A stretch of DNA of 64,000 nucleotides from Paenibacillus sp. PCH8 (GCF_002968835.1 NZ_PKQK01000001.1:2108001-2172000); one strand, 5' to 3'; numbered from the stretch's first letter, positions 31,941 to 44,942 are shown. A program made the numbers and translations. Notes: generated from the letters alone by a model not told the origin.

Positions 31941-31967
31941 AAAAGAGCTAACCTGGTTAGCTCTTTT
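31941..31967. terminator. bidirectional terminator between kbaA and pdaB
   Basis: A 13-bp perfect inverted repeat (31941-31953 with 31955-31967) starts with AAAA and ends with TTTT, so it works on both strands. It lies between the converging kbaA and pdaB genes. Confidence 0.85.
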
Positions 31968-32016
31968 CAACTTTTTAAGCTTGTGTTGAAGCTGTCGTCC
32001 CAAGCAAATCTACCAA

Positions 32017-32793
32017 TTATTGAGCGCTGGCGTGGTCACGAACTTCCTTGCCCTCGACACTGGAATGGTTGAGCAGCTCGGAGACGGTTACGAACTCATA
32101 TCCCTGATTCTTCAGTTTGTCGACAATGGCAGGGAGTGCTTCATGGGTTTGTTTGGAGGAATCACTTGCATGTAGCAACACGATATCACCCGGATGAGCT
32201 TTGCTTACTACGCGATCCACAATGGTCTGTACACCAGGGTTCTTCCAATCCAGGGAGTCAGTGTCCCATTGAACAACCTGATAGTTCAGACTATTGGCTA
32301 CCTGAAGTACACGCTTGTCAAAGTCCCCGTTAGGCAGACGCAGCAATTTCGGTTCTTTTCCCGTTAAATCGGTTAAAATGCTGTGAGCAGTCGAAATTTC
32401 CTTGCGAATTTCTTCTTCGGTCAGGCTGCTGTAGTTCTCATGTCTGTGTCCATGACTGCCAATTTCATACCCTGCATCTTTGATTGCTGTTACAATCTCG
32501 GGATGTGTCTTGCTCCATGGGGAGGAGAGGAAAAAGGTAGCTTTCTGCACTTTATTCTCCTGAAGAACTTTTAGAATAGGTTCTGTCCTTTTATCTCCCC
32601 AACTAATGTCAAAGGTAAGTGCAATCACTTTCTTCTCGGTTGGAACGCTGTAGATGGCTGACGGTGCATCCTCCGAGAATACGGAAACATTGCCGCTCTC
32701 CAGATAGATGATACCGATCGCAAAGACGGCAGCAACCAGCACAATCAGGTAACGTTTGATCTTTTTGCCGCTAAATACATAGAACGAGTTCAT
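32017..32793 (-). CDS. pdaB: polysaccharide deacetylase PdaB (sporulation)
   Basis: A 258-residue protein with one N-terminal membrane segment (about residues 13-33) and a NodB deacetylase domain. In B. subtilis PdaB is needed to keep spores intact late in sporulation. Metal-site motifs are TFDISWGDKRTEPIL (Asp) and SHGHRHENY (two His), followed by LRLPNGDFD. The start MNSFYVFSGKKIKRYLI at 32793 matches family starts; 16 more in-frame codons lie upstream. It shares a terminator with kbaA. Confidence 0.92.
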   Translation of the reverse strand: MNSFYVFSGKKIKRYLIVLVAAVFAIGIIYLESGNVSVFSEDAPSAIYSVPTEKKVIALTFDISWGDKRTEPILKVLQENKVQKATFFLSSPWSKTHPEIVTAIKDAGYEIGSHGHRHENYSSLTEEEIRKEISTAHSILTDLTGKEPKLLRLPNGDFDKRVLQVANSLNYQVVQWDTDSLDWKNPGVQTIVDRVVSKAHPGDIVLLHASDSSKQTHEALPAIVDKLKNQGYEFVTVSELLNHSSVEGKEVRDHASAQ

Positions 32794-32915
32794 TTTCGAT
32801 AAGCGCCCCTCTCCCATAAGAAATGCTTGTTTACTCTCCAATGTATGCTCGTACTGCCCAGTTATTCGTAACTGTCATTTGTTTGTCCAACATTTAGATT
32901 CTACAGGAGGTCATT

Positions 32916-33533
32916 ATGTTAAAATTCAGTACATTTCTCAGAGATCTTGGTTCCATCCGCAGTGCTTTAATCTGGTCTGTAGTCTTATTTACCATGGGGA
33001 TTGGTGCGGGTTGGGTGAGCACAGGACCATTAGAGGAACTCTTATTAAATCAAATCGGGGGATTACGCGAGGTTAGTGAACGGCTGGAGCAGGGGGGCAA
33101 TGTGCAATGGAACTTCTTCATGTTTATCTTTTTCAATAATGCGATCAAAAGTGTACTTGTCATCTATGCCGGTATATTCTTTGGAATTCTGCCTGTCATT
33201 TTCCTGCTGATCAATGGTATGGTCCTTGGATTTGTCGTTCACACCACGATGAATTATGGGGCGAGTTTCTATGATATTGTGATTAAAGGTCTGCTTCCAC
33301 ATGGCATTATTGAAATTCCGGTCATTATTATTGCTTGCGCATTTGGACTCAAGTTTGGTGGTCTGGTGATCAAAAGTCTTCTACAACTTGGAAGTGACAA
33401 ACGGGATATGATTGGTACCCATTGGAGGAAATTCATGAATAGGACGTTAACAGCATCTTTCTGGGTAGTTGTCTTGCTTCTTGTTGCAGCAATCATCGAA
33501 AGCACACTTACGTATACTCTGGTCAGAGGATAA
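32916..33533 (+). CDS. SpoIIM-family (DUF95) membrane protein
   Basis: A 205-residue protein with about five membrane segments. The region FFNNAIKSVLVIYAGIFFGI and the following LLPHGIIEIPVIIIACAFGL are characteristic of the SpoIIM family, whose founder takes part in engulfment during sporulation with SpoIID and SpoIIP. Whether this is the true SpoIIM or a paralogue cannot be told: in B. subtilis spoIIM lies elsewhere. CAGGAGG precedes the ATG. It points away from pdaB. Confidence 0.75.
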   Translation: MLKFSTFLRDLGSIRSALIWSVVLFTMGIGAGWVSTGPLEELLLNQIGGLREVSERLEQGGNVQWNFFMFIFFNNAIKSVLVIYAGIFFGILPVIFLLINGMVLGFVVHTTMNYGASFYDIVIKGLLPHGIIEIPVIIIACAFGLKFGGLVIKSLLQLGSDKRDMIGTHWRKFMNRTLTASFWVVVLLLVAAIIESTLTYTLVRG

Positions 33534-33688
33534 AATTTTGTGTTGGTTCACATTCATAAATTTTCAGAAAGTTGACCATAACAATAAAACGGGTTTCCAC
33601 AACATCCACCAAAAGGGAGATCACGGGGGTGGTGCATGAAACTTGTGTAGGTGTGATAAAGAGGCTATGCACAAAAAGGAGAACTCTA

Positions 33689-33919
33689 ATGCTGGGTATG
33701 TTGTTTAACGAGAAGGAATGTAAGGAACTGGACTATGTGCTGCGTAAAGAGTTAGATGAGATGTTGTTCGATCTAAGTGATAATCGTCTCGACCAAGAGA
33801 TCAAATACGCTATCGCGAGCCGATACAAGACCGTGTTCCGTATGTATGCACGTTTTGCTCCGCCTAAAGAGTTGTCCAAGTATGCAAGAGGTGGGAAGCT
33901 GAAAAAGTCCAAGCCATAA
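33689..33919 (+). CDS. small conserved-looking hypothetical protein
   Basis: A 76-residue charged protein, MLGMLFNEKECKELDYVLRK at the start and ending with the basic GGKLKKSKP. The middle is likely helical. I do not recognise a family. The start at 33689 is supported by AAAAGGAG seven bases upstream; a second ATG three codons later is possible, and a longer frame from 33572 lacks a ribosome binding site. It stands alone between the SpoIIM-family gene and the rRNA operon. No function is proposed. Confidence 0.65.
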   Translation: MLGMLFNEKECKELDYVLRKELDEMLFDLSDNRLDQEIKYAIASRYKTVFRMYARFAPPKELSKYARGGKLKKSKP

Positions 33920-34049
33920 TGCGGACGCTGGTCCTATATTCGCAGTACAGAAGTGGAAGCGAGGTGCGGCTCTCAAAAGATGATGCTGTACCTCTGAACC
34001 ATGATTATATCGAAATTGGTAGTGAACCATACTTTTTGTCGAAAAAGGG

Positions 34050-34078
34050 TTGACCTTTCTAATTTCATATGGTAAATT
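34050..34078 (+). promoter_or_regulatory. rRNA operon promoter P1
   Basis: TTGACC (34050-34055), 17-base spacer, TAAATT (34073-34078). First of two promoters ahead of the 16S gene. Between 33920 and 34445 there is no gene, only promoters and the rRNA leader. Confidence 0.65.
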
Positions 34079-34158
34079 AACTTTCGTTCCTTTTTTAGGA
34101 ACAGTTCACCGAAACAAGCATCATAATAAGGCGATTGAAAGCAATCGAAAAATAATGC

Positions 34159-34187
34159 TTGCAAAGAGAACTTGGACATGATATATT
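34159..34187 (+). promoter_or_regulatory. rRNA operon promoter P2
   Basis: TTGCAA (34159-34164), 17-base spacer, TATATT (34182-34187), about 110 bases after P1. Tandem promoters are usual for Bacillus-type rRNA operons. Confidence 0.7.
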
Positions 34188-34243
34188 ATAAAAGTCGCCG
34201 CTGAAACGACGACAACAAGAATGACAGCAACAAATTGAATGTT

Positions 34244-34256
34244 TGATCTTTGAAAA
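34244..34256 (+). promoter_or_regulatory. boxA-like antitermination site in the rRNA leader
   Basis: TGATCTTTGAAAA resembles the boxA sequence bound by NusB-S10 in Bacillus-type leaders. A near-identical GTTCTTTGAAAACT occurs again after tRNA-Ala, before 23S. Confidence 0.6.
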
Positions 34257-34445
34257 CTGAACAACGAGTGAGTAAACATTCTGCTTGCAGAATGAACGCG
34301 AAAGTTTGAGACAAGCCTTGGCTTGGATCGACTGGAGCACAAATGAGATTTTTAATCTCGTCAGATTCAAAATGAGCATATCGCTCTTTTCAAATACTTG
34401 AGATGATTTTTATAGCGTCTAACCACGCTACTGAAATTCATCTTT

Positions 34446-36159
<1,714 letters not shown>

Positions 36160-36275
36160 TTGGTGGCGATAGCGAAGGGGTTCCACACGTTCCCATCCCG
36201 AACACGACCGTTAAGCCCTTCAGCGTCAATGGTACTTGGACCGCAGGGTCCTGGGAGAGTAGAACGTCGCCAAGC
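36160..36275 (+). rRNA. rrf: 5S ribosomal RNA located between 16S and tRNA-Ile
   Basis: A full 116-base 5S sequence, from TTGGTGGCGATAGC to ACGTCGCCAAGC. The conserved loop CCCATCCCGAACACG is intact and the ends pair. It differs from the distal 5S (39810) at eight positions, some in the terminal stem. The canonical bacterial order places 5S only after 23S, so this is an extra copy in the spacer. Confidence 0.93.
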
Positions 36276-36310
36276 GTAACCCATTTTGGGTTCAAAATAT
36301 AATATAATGT

Positions 36311-36387
36311 GGGCCCTTAGCTCAGTTGGTTAGAGCGCACCTCTGATAAGGGTGAGGCCGGTGGTTCGAGTCCACCAGGGCCCACCA
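36311..36387 (+). tRNA. tRNA-Ile (GAT)
   Basis: 77 bases with 7-bp acceptor stem (GGGCCCT/AGGGCCC), anticodon GAT and encoded CCA. It lies in the 16S-23S spacer as usual for rRNA operons. Confidence 0.97.
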
Positions 36388-36409
36388 TTTTCATTTTTTC
36401 CTTTTATAT

Positions 36410-36485
36410 GGGGCCATAGCTCAGCTGGGAGAGCGCCTGCCTTGCAAGCAGGAGGTCAGCGGTTCGATCCCGCTTGGCTCCACCA
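36410..36485 (+). tRNA. tRNA-Ala (TGC)
   Basis: 76 bases with acceptor stem GGGGCCA/TGGCTCC (one G-T pair), anticodon TGC and encoded CCA, 22 bases after tRNA-Ile. Confidence 0.97.
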
Positions 36486-36737
36486 ATAAACCTTTTATGA
36501 GTTTGTTCTTTGAAAACTAGATATCGAAACGAAAAATGCGAATTAGAACATTCCTTTAAGGGATGAATGCTTGTTCGGTTCAAGTAACCGATCAACAATC
36601 ATCCTAGCTGATCTTGTGTAAACAAGTGAAGTGTTTATAAGGTAGATAATTGCTGTTGCGATGGTATCGAATGGGAGCGACTTTTGGCTTTGCGCAAGCA
36701 AAACAAGGGAAGCGAGCAGTCAATACCGGAACAATTT
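36486..36737 (+). other. second part of the 16S-23S spacer
   Basis: Holds a boxA-like GTTCTTTGAAAACT near 36505, then the 44-base hairpin described separately (36561-36604), then about 130 bases leading to 23S. No gene. Confidence 0.6.
36561..36604 (+). repeat. 44-base hairpin repeat, copy 1 (shared with the glmS ribozyme)
   Basis: From GGATGAATGC to CAATCATCC. The core TTGTTCGGTT pairs with AACCGATCAA and the outer GGATGA with TCATCC. A near-identical sequence lies at 50870-50915 in the glmS leader: it differs by two substitutions and a small insertion. Confidence 0.8.
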
Positions 36738-39662
<2,925 letters not shown>

Positions 39663-39809
39663 TATGCAAGTGATAAATCGCAAATTTCGTTTCGAATCTA
39701 GTTTTCAGAGAACAAATACTCTGAAATGAAAATCGGTACATCACAGAACGTGTGTATGATTTTCAGTTCCATATTTGATTTCAAGAAGCTATGCTTCGAC
39801 AAATCACGT
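39663..39809 (+). other. 23S-5S spacer
   Basis: 147 bases between 23S and the distal 5S; no gene seen. Confidence 0.6.
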
Positions 39810-39925
39810 TTGGTGGCGATAGCGGAGGGGTTCCACACGTACCCATCCCGAACACGACCGTTAAGCCCTCTAGCGCCGATGGTACTTGGACCGCAGGGTC
39901 CTGGGAGAGTAGGACGCCGCCAAGC
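39810..39925 (+). rRNA. rrf: 5S ribosomal RNA, distal copy
   Basis: 116 bases, from TTGGTGGCGATAGCGGAGG to CGCCGCCAAGC, in the canonical place after 23S. It differs at eight positions from the spacer copy at 36160. Confidence 0.96.
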
Positions 39926-40009
39926 GAACTCTTTCATCATACATAGAAAACAGGCTCTGCATGTGGACGTTGTACGATGAATTGCATTTGCTCTGCAAAT
40001 GCATATTAT

Positions 40010-40085
40010 TCCCTGATAGCTCAGTTGGTAGAGCACTCGACTGTTAATCGAGTTGTCACAGGTTCGAGCCCTGTTCGGGGAGCCA
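40010..40085 (+). tRNA. tRNA-Asn (GTT)
   Basis: 76 bases, acceptor stem TCCCTGA/TCGGGGA, anticodon GTT, CCA encoded. First of eleven tRNAs after the rRNA operon. Confidence 0.97.
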
Positions 40086-40088
40086 TTT

Positions 40089-40161
40089 GCTCTCATAGCT
40101 CAGTAGGTAGAGTGCATCCATGGTAAGGATGAGGTCACCGGTTCGATCCCGGTTGAGAGCT
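40089..40161 (+). tRNA. tRNA-Thr (GGT)
   Basis: 73 bases, acceptor stem GCTCTCA/TGAGAGC, anticodon loop ATGGTAA giving GGT; CCA not encoded. Confidence 0.94.
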
Positions 40162-40171
40162 TTGAAAATGG

Positions 40172-40243
40172 GGCCCGTTGGTCAAGGGGTTAAGACACCT
40201 CCCTTTCACGGAGGTAACAGGGGTTCAAATCCCCTACGGGTCA
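40172..40243 (+). tRNA. tRNA-Glu (TTC)
   Basis: 72 bases, acceptor stem GGCCCGT/ACGGGTC with one G-T pair, anticodon TTC; CCA not encoded. Confidence 0.95.
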
Positions 40244-40250
40244 TATAGAT

Positions 40251-40326
40251 GGAGGCTTAGCTCAGCTGGGAGAGCATCTGCCTTACAAGCAGAGGGTCGG
40301 GGGTTCGAACCCCTCAGCCTCCACCA
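40251..40326 (+). tRNA. tRNA-Val (TAC)
   Basis: 76 bases, acceptor stem GGAGGCT/AGCCTCC, anticodon TAC, CCA encoded. Confidence 0.97.
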
Positions 40327-40336
40327 TCTAGTTTAA

Positions 40337-40411
40337 TGGGGATTAGCCAAGCGGTAAGGCAACGGACTTTGACTCCGTCATGCATAGGTTCAAATCCTAT
40401 ATCCCCAGCCA
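40337..40411 (+). tRNA. tRNA-Gln (TTG)
   Basis: 75 bases, acceptor stem TGGGGAT/ATCCCCA, anticodon TTG, CCA encoded. Confidence 0.96.
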
Positions 40412-40421
40412 TTTTTATTAT

Positions 40422-40497
40422 GAGTCATTAGCTCAGTTGGTAGAGCACCTGACTTTTAATCAGGGTGTCGAAGGTTCGAGCCCTTCATGACTCACCA
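40422..40497 (+). tRNA. tRNA-Lys (TTT)
   Basis: 76 bases, acceptor stem GAGTCAT/ATGACTC, anticodon TTT, CCA encoded. Confidence 0.97.
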
Positions 40498-40503
40498 TCA
40501 TAT

Positions 40504-40584
40504 GCGCGTGTGGCGGAATTGGCAGACGCACTAGACTTAGGATCTAGCGTCTTTGACGTGGGGGTTCAAGTCCCTCCACGCGCA
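40504..40584 (+). tRNA. tRNA-Leu (TAG)
   Basis: 81 bases with the long variable arm of leucine tRNAs, acceptor stem GCGCGTG/CACGCGC, anticodon TAG; CCA not encoded. Confidence 0.95.
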
Positions 40585-40594
40585 TCCTTTATAA

Positions 40595-40669
40595 GCGGAC
40601 GTGGCTCAGCGGTAGAGCATCGCCTTGCCAAGGCGAGGGTCGCGGGTTCGATTCCCGTCGTCCGCTCCA
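40595..40669 (+). tRNA. tRNA-Gly (GCC)
   Basis: 75 bases, acceptor stem GCGGACG/CGTCCGC, anticodon GCC, CCA encoded. Confidence 0.97.
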
Positions 40670-40676
40670 TTATTTT

Positions 40677-40753
40677 GCGCCCTTAGCTCAGCTGGATAGA
40701 GCGTTTGACTACGAATCAAAAGGCCGGGAGTTCGAATCTCTCAGGGCGCGCCA
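40677..40753 (+). tRNA. tRNA-Arg (ACG)
   Basis: 77 bases, acceptor stem GCGCCCT/AGGGCGC, anticodon ACG, CCA encoded. Confidence 0.97.
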
Positions 40754-40768
40754 TTATTTTTTTAGTAT

Positions 40769-40842
40769 CGGGATGTAGCTCAGCTTGGTAGAGCACCTGG
40801 TTTGGGACCAGGGGGTCGCATGTTCAAATCGTGTCATCCCGA
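40769..40842 (+). tRNA. tRNA-Pro (TGG)
   Basis: 74 bases, acceptor stem CGGGATG/CATCCCG, anticodon TGG; CCA not encoded. Confidence 0.96.
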
Positions 40843-40854
40843 TCTTATGTTTGT

Positions 40855-40925
40855 GCGGGTGTAGTTCAATGGTAGAACTTTAGCCTTCCAAGCTAATAGC
40901 GTGGGTTCGATTCCCATCACCCGCT
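40855..40925 (+). tRNA. tRNA-Gly (TCC)
   Basis: 71 bases, acceptor stem GCGGGTG/CACCCGC, anticodon TCC; CCA not encoded. Last gene of the tRNA run. Confidence 0.96.
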
Positions 40926-40943
40926 TACCTGGTTGATTAAAGA

Positions 40944-40980
40944 AGAGAGCATCTACAATTGTAGATGCTCTCTTTGTTTT
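40944..40980 (+). terminator. terminator of the rRNA-tRNA operon
   Basis: A perfect 30-base palindrome (two 15-base arms, AGAGAGCATCTACAA and its complement) followed by TTTGTTTTT. Confidence 0.9.
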
Positions 40981-41035
40981 TGTTGATTTCGTACGATCTA
41001 AATAGGTAGTTTATGTAGAGATGTAAGTATCATTA

Positions 41036-41084
41036 AGAGCCAAGACCATCTTCCAATGAAACAGGAAAGGTCTTGGCTCTTTAT
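41036..41084 (+). terminator. second terminator downstream of the tRNA cluster
   Basis: AGAGCCAAGACC (41036-41047) pairs perfectly with GGTCTTGGCTCT (41069-41080), loop 21 bases, then TTTAT. It backs up the previous terminator and may also end the reverse-strand gene at 41151. Confidence 0.75.
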
Positions 41085-41150
41085 ATTCACCTGTGATTTT
41101 AGAATATTATTACAATACTACAGGTGACTTCGTACAACAATTATTTCAGA

Positions 41151-41480
41151 TTAACGGTGGTTATTATGATCTGTCACTCTTTTACGCATGCCAGCTAAAC
41201 CAAGTAGCCCCAGTAAACCGAGCCAGCCCCAGTCCATTCCGTTGTCACGGTTGGTTGTTGTATTAGCATTCGCACGAACGCTGTTGGTACGGTAGTCACC
41301 ATTCGTACGGAGATCACCATTCATGTTGGTTTGGTTCATATAGTTGCTGTCCTGGTAAGAATGAACCCGTGAGCCGTTGGTGTCCATCCCTTTAGCTGTA
41401 TGACCTTGAGCTCCAGCGGGCCCAGCTAATGCTGCGACGAGAAGCATGGAAGCGACAATCGTAGTACCTTTTTTCATCAT
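41151..41480 (-). CDS. small secreted WGxxGxxG-motif protein
   Basis: A 109-residue protein with a clear signal peptide (MMKKGTTIVASMLLVAALAG, cleavage likely near AGAQG). The middle is rich in Asn, Thr, Asp and Arg with short repeats (NGDLRTNGDYRTN). The C-terminus has DWGWLGLLGLLGLAGMRKR, a Trp-Gly segment, a short hydrophobic stretch and basic residues: this is the WGxxGxxG-CTERM-like sorting or anchoring pattern. GGAGG precedes the ATG pair. It is transcribed towards the tRNA cluster. The function of this family is unknown. Confidence 0.8.
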   Translation of the reverse strand: MMKKGTTIVASMLLVAALAGPAGAQGHTAKGMDTNGSRVHSYQDSNYMNQTNMNGDLRTNGDYRTNSVRANANTTTNRDNGMDWGWLGLLGLLGLAGMRKRVTDHNNHR

Positions 41481-42053
41481 GTGAATTCCTCCTTTTTGTT
41501 TGAGCTATAGTCTAATCTGCCCAAAAACCCTAGAACATTATGTACAATTTTTGTGTTAAGTTCTGGTTTCGGTTACAAGGAGCTACCTACATACATGAAA
41601 AACTTCAAGAGTAAGCAGACTGTAATAGAAAGAAATTTGTAATAACGTCTTTAATTTATTGCGTCACTGTGGTAAAGTATACAAAAGCTTGCTTTGCCGG
41701 TCATGTTTCTTTGCATACGTCTGTTATCAAGCCATGAATATTATGTAGTTTCAGTTACTATCAGGTACTTCAATTTTAACTAGGTGTACTGCATATTTAT
41801 GAATTTTAAAGAATAGGTATGAGACATTTAACTTGAGAAAAGTATGTGAAAAAGGTATCATGCGACAGCATATGACCATTAATTGAAGCAGAATAAGAAA
41901 ATGAATAAAAAAGCGTGTTTTTGTGCTGTAAATCGGGGATAATCCCCATTTTTTCTAGTAGAAAAATAAAGATTTTCGTACCATTTTATTGTATGATGTT
42001 ATGAAGGTGTCAAATTTACGTGTACGAATGGACGATCAGATGGGAGGATAAGC
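41481..42053. other. 573-base intergenic region before ppc
   Basis: AT-rich, with no gene seen. A short GGGGA-TAA-TCCCC hairpin followed by ATTTTTT lies at 41935-41953, and a possible -10 TATGAT at 41992. No clear -35 was identified for ppc. Confidence 0.4.
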
Positions 42054-44846
42054 ATGACTGAAACTATGGTAACCGCCAGCAAAAGCCAATCCAACAACCT
42101 GCTACGGCGAGACGTGCGGTTCCTGGGCAATATACTCGGAGAAGTTCTTGTCCATCAAGGCGGCACGGAGCTTCTAGATATCGTTGAGAAGATTCGGGAA
42201 ACGAGCAAATCGTTACGTGCAGAATTCTTGCCAGAACTGTATGCAGAGTTCAAAACGATGATCCAGGAATTAGACTCGGACAATCGTCATCAGGTTATTC
42301 GGGCTTTTGCAATTTATTTTCAATTAGTTAACATTGCTGAACAAAACCATCGGATCCGGCGTAAACGGGATTATGAACGTTCTGCAGGTAACGCTGTGCA
42401 GCCAGGATCGATAGAAAAAGCAGTACTGGATCTAAAGGAACGCGGATTGTCTCATACGGAAGTAGAAGAGATTCTGGATGAATTATCGCTGGAACTTGTT
42501 ATGACAGCTCATCCGACCGAGGCTATGCGCCGGGTTATTCTGGACATCCACAAACGGATCTCCGAAGATGTCATGCTGCTCGATAATCCTACGCTGACGT
42601 TGCGTGAACGTGAACAGTTGCGGGAGAAGCTGCTTAACGAGGTTATTACCCTCTGGCAGACCGATGAACTTCGCGACCGCAAACCCACTGTACTTGATGA
42701 AGTGCGGAACGGGATGTATTACTTTCATGAAACGTTGTTCCACGTACTTCCGGATGTATACCAGGAGCTGGAACGCTGCCTGAATAAATTTTATCCTGAC
42801 CATGACTGGCATGTACCGACGTATTTGCGGTTCGGTTCCTGGATTGGTGGAGACCGGGATGGAAATCCTTCGGTAACTTCAGATGTAACATGGCAGACAC
42901 TGTTGATGCAACGCAAGCTTGCTTTGCGTGAATACCAGCGGATTATGATTGAACTCATGGGCCATCTCAGCTTCAGTACGAACATCATCCATGTATCGGA
43001 TGAGCTGGTGAAGTCGATTGAGCAGGACCGTGATTGTGTCACGTTGAAAAAAGTGGATATATGGCGGAATGAAAAAGAGCCATACCGCATCAAATTGGCC
43101 TACATGATTGCCAAGTTGAACAATGTATTGGATGAGAACAAAGTGGGACAGCCTGACCGATATGATGGCGCTAAGGATCTGATCGAAGATCTGATGATTA
43201 TTGATCGAAGCCTGCGTCACCATTTTGCTGATTACGTAGCTGATACGACCATTCGCAAAATGATTCGTCAAGTTGAACTGTTTGGATTCCACACTGCAGC
43301 ATTGGATGTGCGTCAGCATAGTAAGGAACACGAAAATGCGATGTCAGAGATTTTAGCCAAAATGAACATTGTAGAAGATTATGCGCGTCTCACAGAAGAC
43401 GGTAAAATTGATCTGCTGGCTCGTTTGCTGGATGATCCACGTCCGCTTACTTCTCCTTACCACCAATATACGGAGGGAACCAAAGAGTGTTTGGAGGTCT
43501 TCCGTACCATTAAGCGTGCCCAGAACGAATTTGGGGCCGACTGTATCACAAGTTACCTCATCAGTATGACGCAGGGCGCAAGTGATTTGTTGGAGGTTAT
43601 GGTATTTGCCAAGGAAGTGGGCTTATTCACCAAAGGACAGAATGGTGAGGTCATATCTACACTTCAGGCCGTTCCACTCTTTGAGACGATTGATGATCTA
43701 CATGCTGCTTCGGAAATTATGCAGAAGTTGTTCAACCTCCCTGTATACCGCGCAAGCGTAAGTGGACGGAATGAACTGCATGAAATTATGCTTGGTTATT
43801 CAGACAGCAACAAGGATGGTGGAGTGGTTACAGCCAACTGGGAACTGCGTGTAGCCATGAACGCCATTACGGCTGTAGGTAATGAACACGGCGTTAAGCT
43901 GAAGTTCTTCCATGGACGTGGCGGGGCTCTTGGACGTGGCGGCATGCCACTCAACCGTAGTATTCTTGCTCAACCACCGCATACCATTGGTGGGGGCATC
44001 AAGATCACGGAGCAGGGAGAGGTTATTTCTTCCCGTTACTCCCTTCAGGGGATTGCATACCGTAGTCTGGAGCAGGCAACTTCTGCTTTGATAACAGCAG
44101 CACTGAATGGTCTTGAACCACAAGAATCAGAATCTGAGCGTCATTGGGACAGCATCATCAAAGAGATTTCGGAAGTATCCCTGACGAAGTATCAGGATCT
44201 GATTTTCCGTGATCCAGACTTCTTCACCTTCTTCAAGGAATCCACACCGCTTCCAGAGGTGGGTGAACTGAATATTGGTTCACGTCCGTCCAAGCGGAAA
44301 GGTAGCGACAAGTTCGAAGATCTCAGAGCGATTCCTTGGGTATTTGCATGGACGCAAAGTCGATATCTGCTTCCGGCTTGGTATGCGGCAGGAACAGGGT
44401 TGCAAAGTTACTATCAGGATAAAGAGGAAAACCTGGTTGTTCTGAAAGAAATGTATGCAAGCTTCCCATTCTTCCGCACGCTTATTGATACGGTTCAGAT
44501 GGCCGTAGCCAAGGCTGACCTTGTTATTGCCAAAGAATATTCAGCAATGACTTCGAACAAAGAAGCCCGTGATCGCATATACGGTCAGATTGAAGCCGAA
44601 TTCAAGCTCACCAAAGAGCTGATTCTGAAAATTACCGGAGAAGCTGAGATTCTCGATGATGTACCCGTTATTCAAGAATCCATTCGTCTTCGTAACCCTT
44701 ATGTGGATCCATTGTCCTACATGCAGGTTCAACTTCTGAGCGAGCTCAGAGATATGCGTGAACGTGGTGAGGATGATACGGAACTACTTAGGGAAGTGTT
44801 GCTGACAATCAACGGCATCGCTGCAGGGCTTCGTAATACAGGTTGA
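42054..44846 (+). CDS. ppc: phosphoenolpyruvate carboxylase
   Basis: A 930-residue enzyme that makes oxaloacetate from phosphoenolpyruvate and bicarbonate, refilling the TCA cycle. The catalytic histidine motif MTAHPTEA lies at residues 150-157 (H153), and FFHGRGGALGRGG near residue 620 forms the active-site loop. GYSDSNKDGG and the carboxy-terminal RNPYVDPLSYMQVQLL (effector site region) are present, and the protein ends in the expected NTG. GGGAGG precedes the ATG. A terminator follows at 44943. It is a single-gene unit between the rRNA operon and sigW. Confidence 0.97.
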   Translation: MTETMVTASKSQSNNLLRRDVRFLGNILGEVLVHQGGTELLDIVEKIRETSKSLRAEFLPELYAEFKTMIQELDSDNRHQVIRAFAIYFQLVNIAEQNHRIRRKRDYERSAGNAVQPGSIEKAVLDLKERGLSHTEVEEILDELSLELVMTAHPTEAMRRVILDIHKRISEDVMLLDNPTLTLREREQLREKLLNEVITLWQTDELRDRKPTVLDEVRNGMYYFHETLFHVLPDVYQELERCLNKFYPDHDWHVPTYLRFGSWIGGDRDGNPSVTSDVTWQTLLMQRKLALREYQRIMIELMGHLSFSTNIIHVSDELVKSIEQDRDCVTLKKVDIWRNEKEPYRIKLAYMIAKLNNVLDENKVGQPDRYDGAKDLIEDLMIIDRSLRHHFADYVADTTIRKMIRQVELFGFHTAALDVRQHSKEHENAMSEILAKMNIVEDYARLTEDGKIDLLARLLDDPRPLTSPYHQYTEGTKECLEVFRTIKRAQNEFGADCITSYLISMTQGASDLLEVMVFAKEVGLFTKGQNGEVISTLQAVPLFETIDDLHAASEIMQKLFNLPVYRASVSGRNELHEIMLGYSDSNKDGGVVTANWELRVAMNAITAVGNEHGVKLKFFHGRGGALGRGGMPLNRSILAQPPHTIGGGIKITEQGEVISSRYSLQGIAYRSLEQATSALITAALNGLEPQESESERHWDSIIKEISEVSLTKYQDLIFRDPDFFTFFKESTPLPEVGELNIGSRPSKRKGSDKFEDLRAIPWVFAWTQSRYLLPAWYAAGTGLQSYYQDKEENLVVLKEMYASFPFFRTLIDTVQMAVAKADLVIAKEYSAMTSNKEARDRIYGQIEAEFKLTKELILKITGEAEILDDVPVIQESIRLRNPYVDPLSYMQVQLLSELRDMRERGEDDTELLREVLLTINGIAAGLRNTG

Positions 44847-44942
44847 TTATCTAACTGCTGCAAAAGAATGACGATATGAAACGAAGTACCCATTACTTTG
44901 TTGATTAAATGCTCCATTCTCTACTCTAAGGAGTGAGAAATG

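Noticed and set aside
40465-40686. 73-codon frame across the tRNA cluster
   Set aside because: Covers tRNA-Lys, tRNA-Leu, tRNA-Gly and tRNA-Arg; not a gene.
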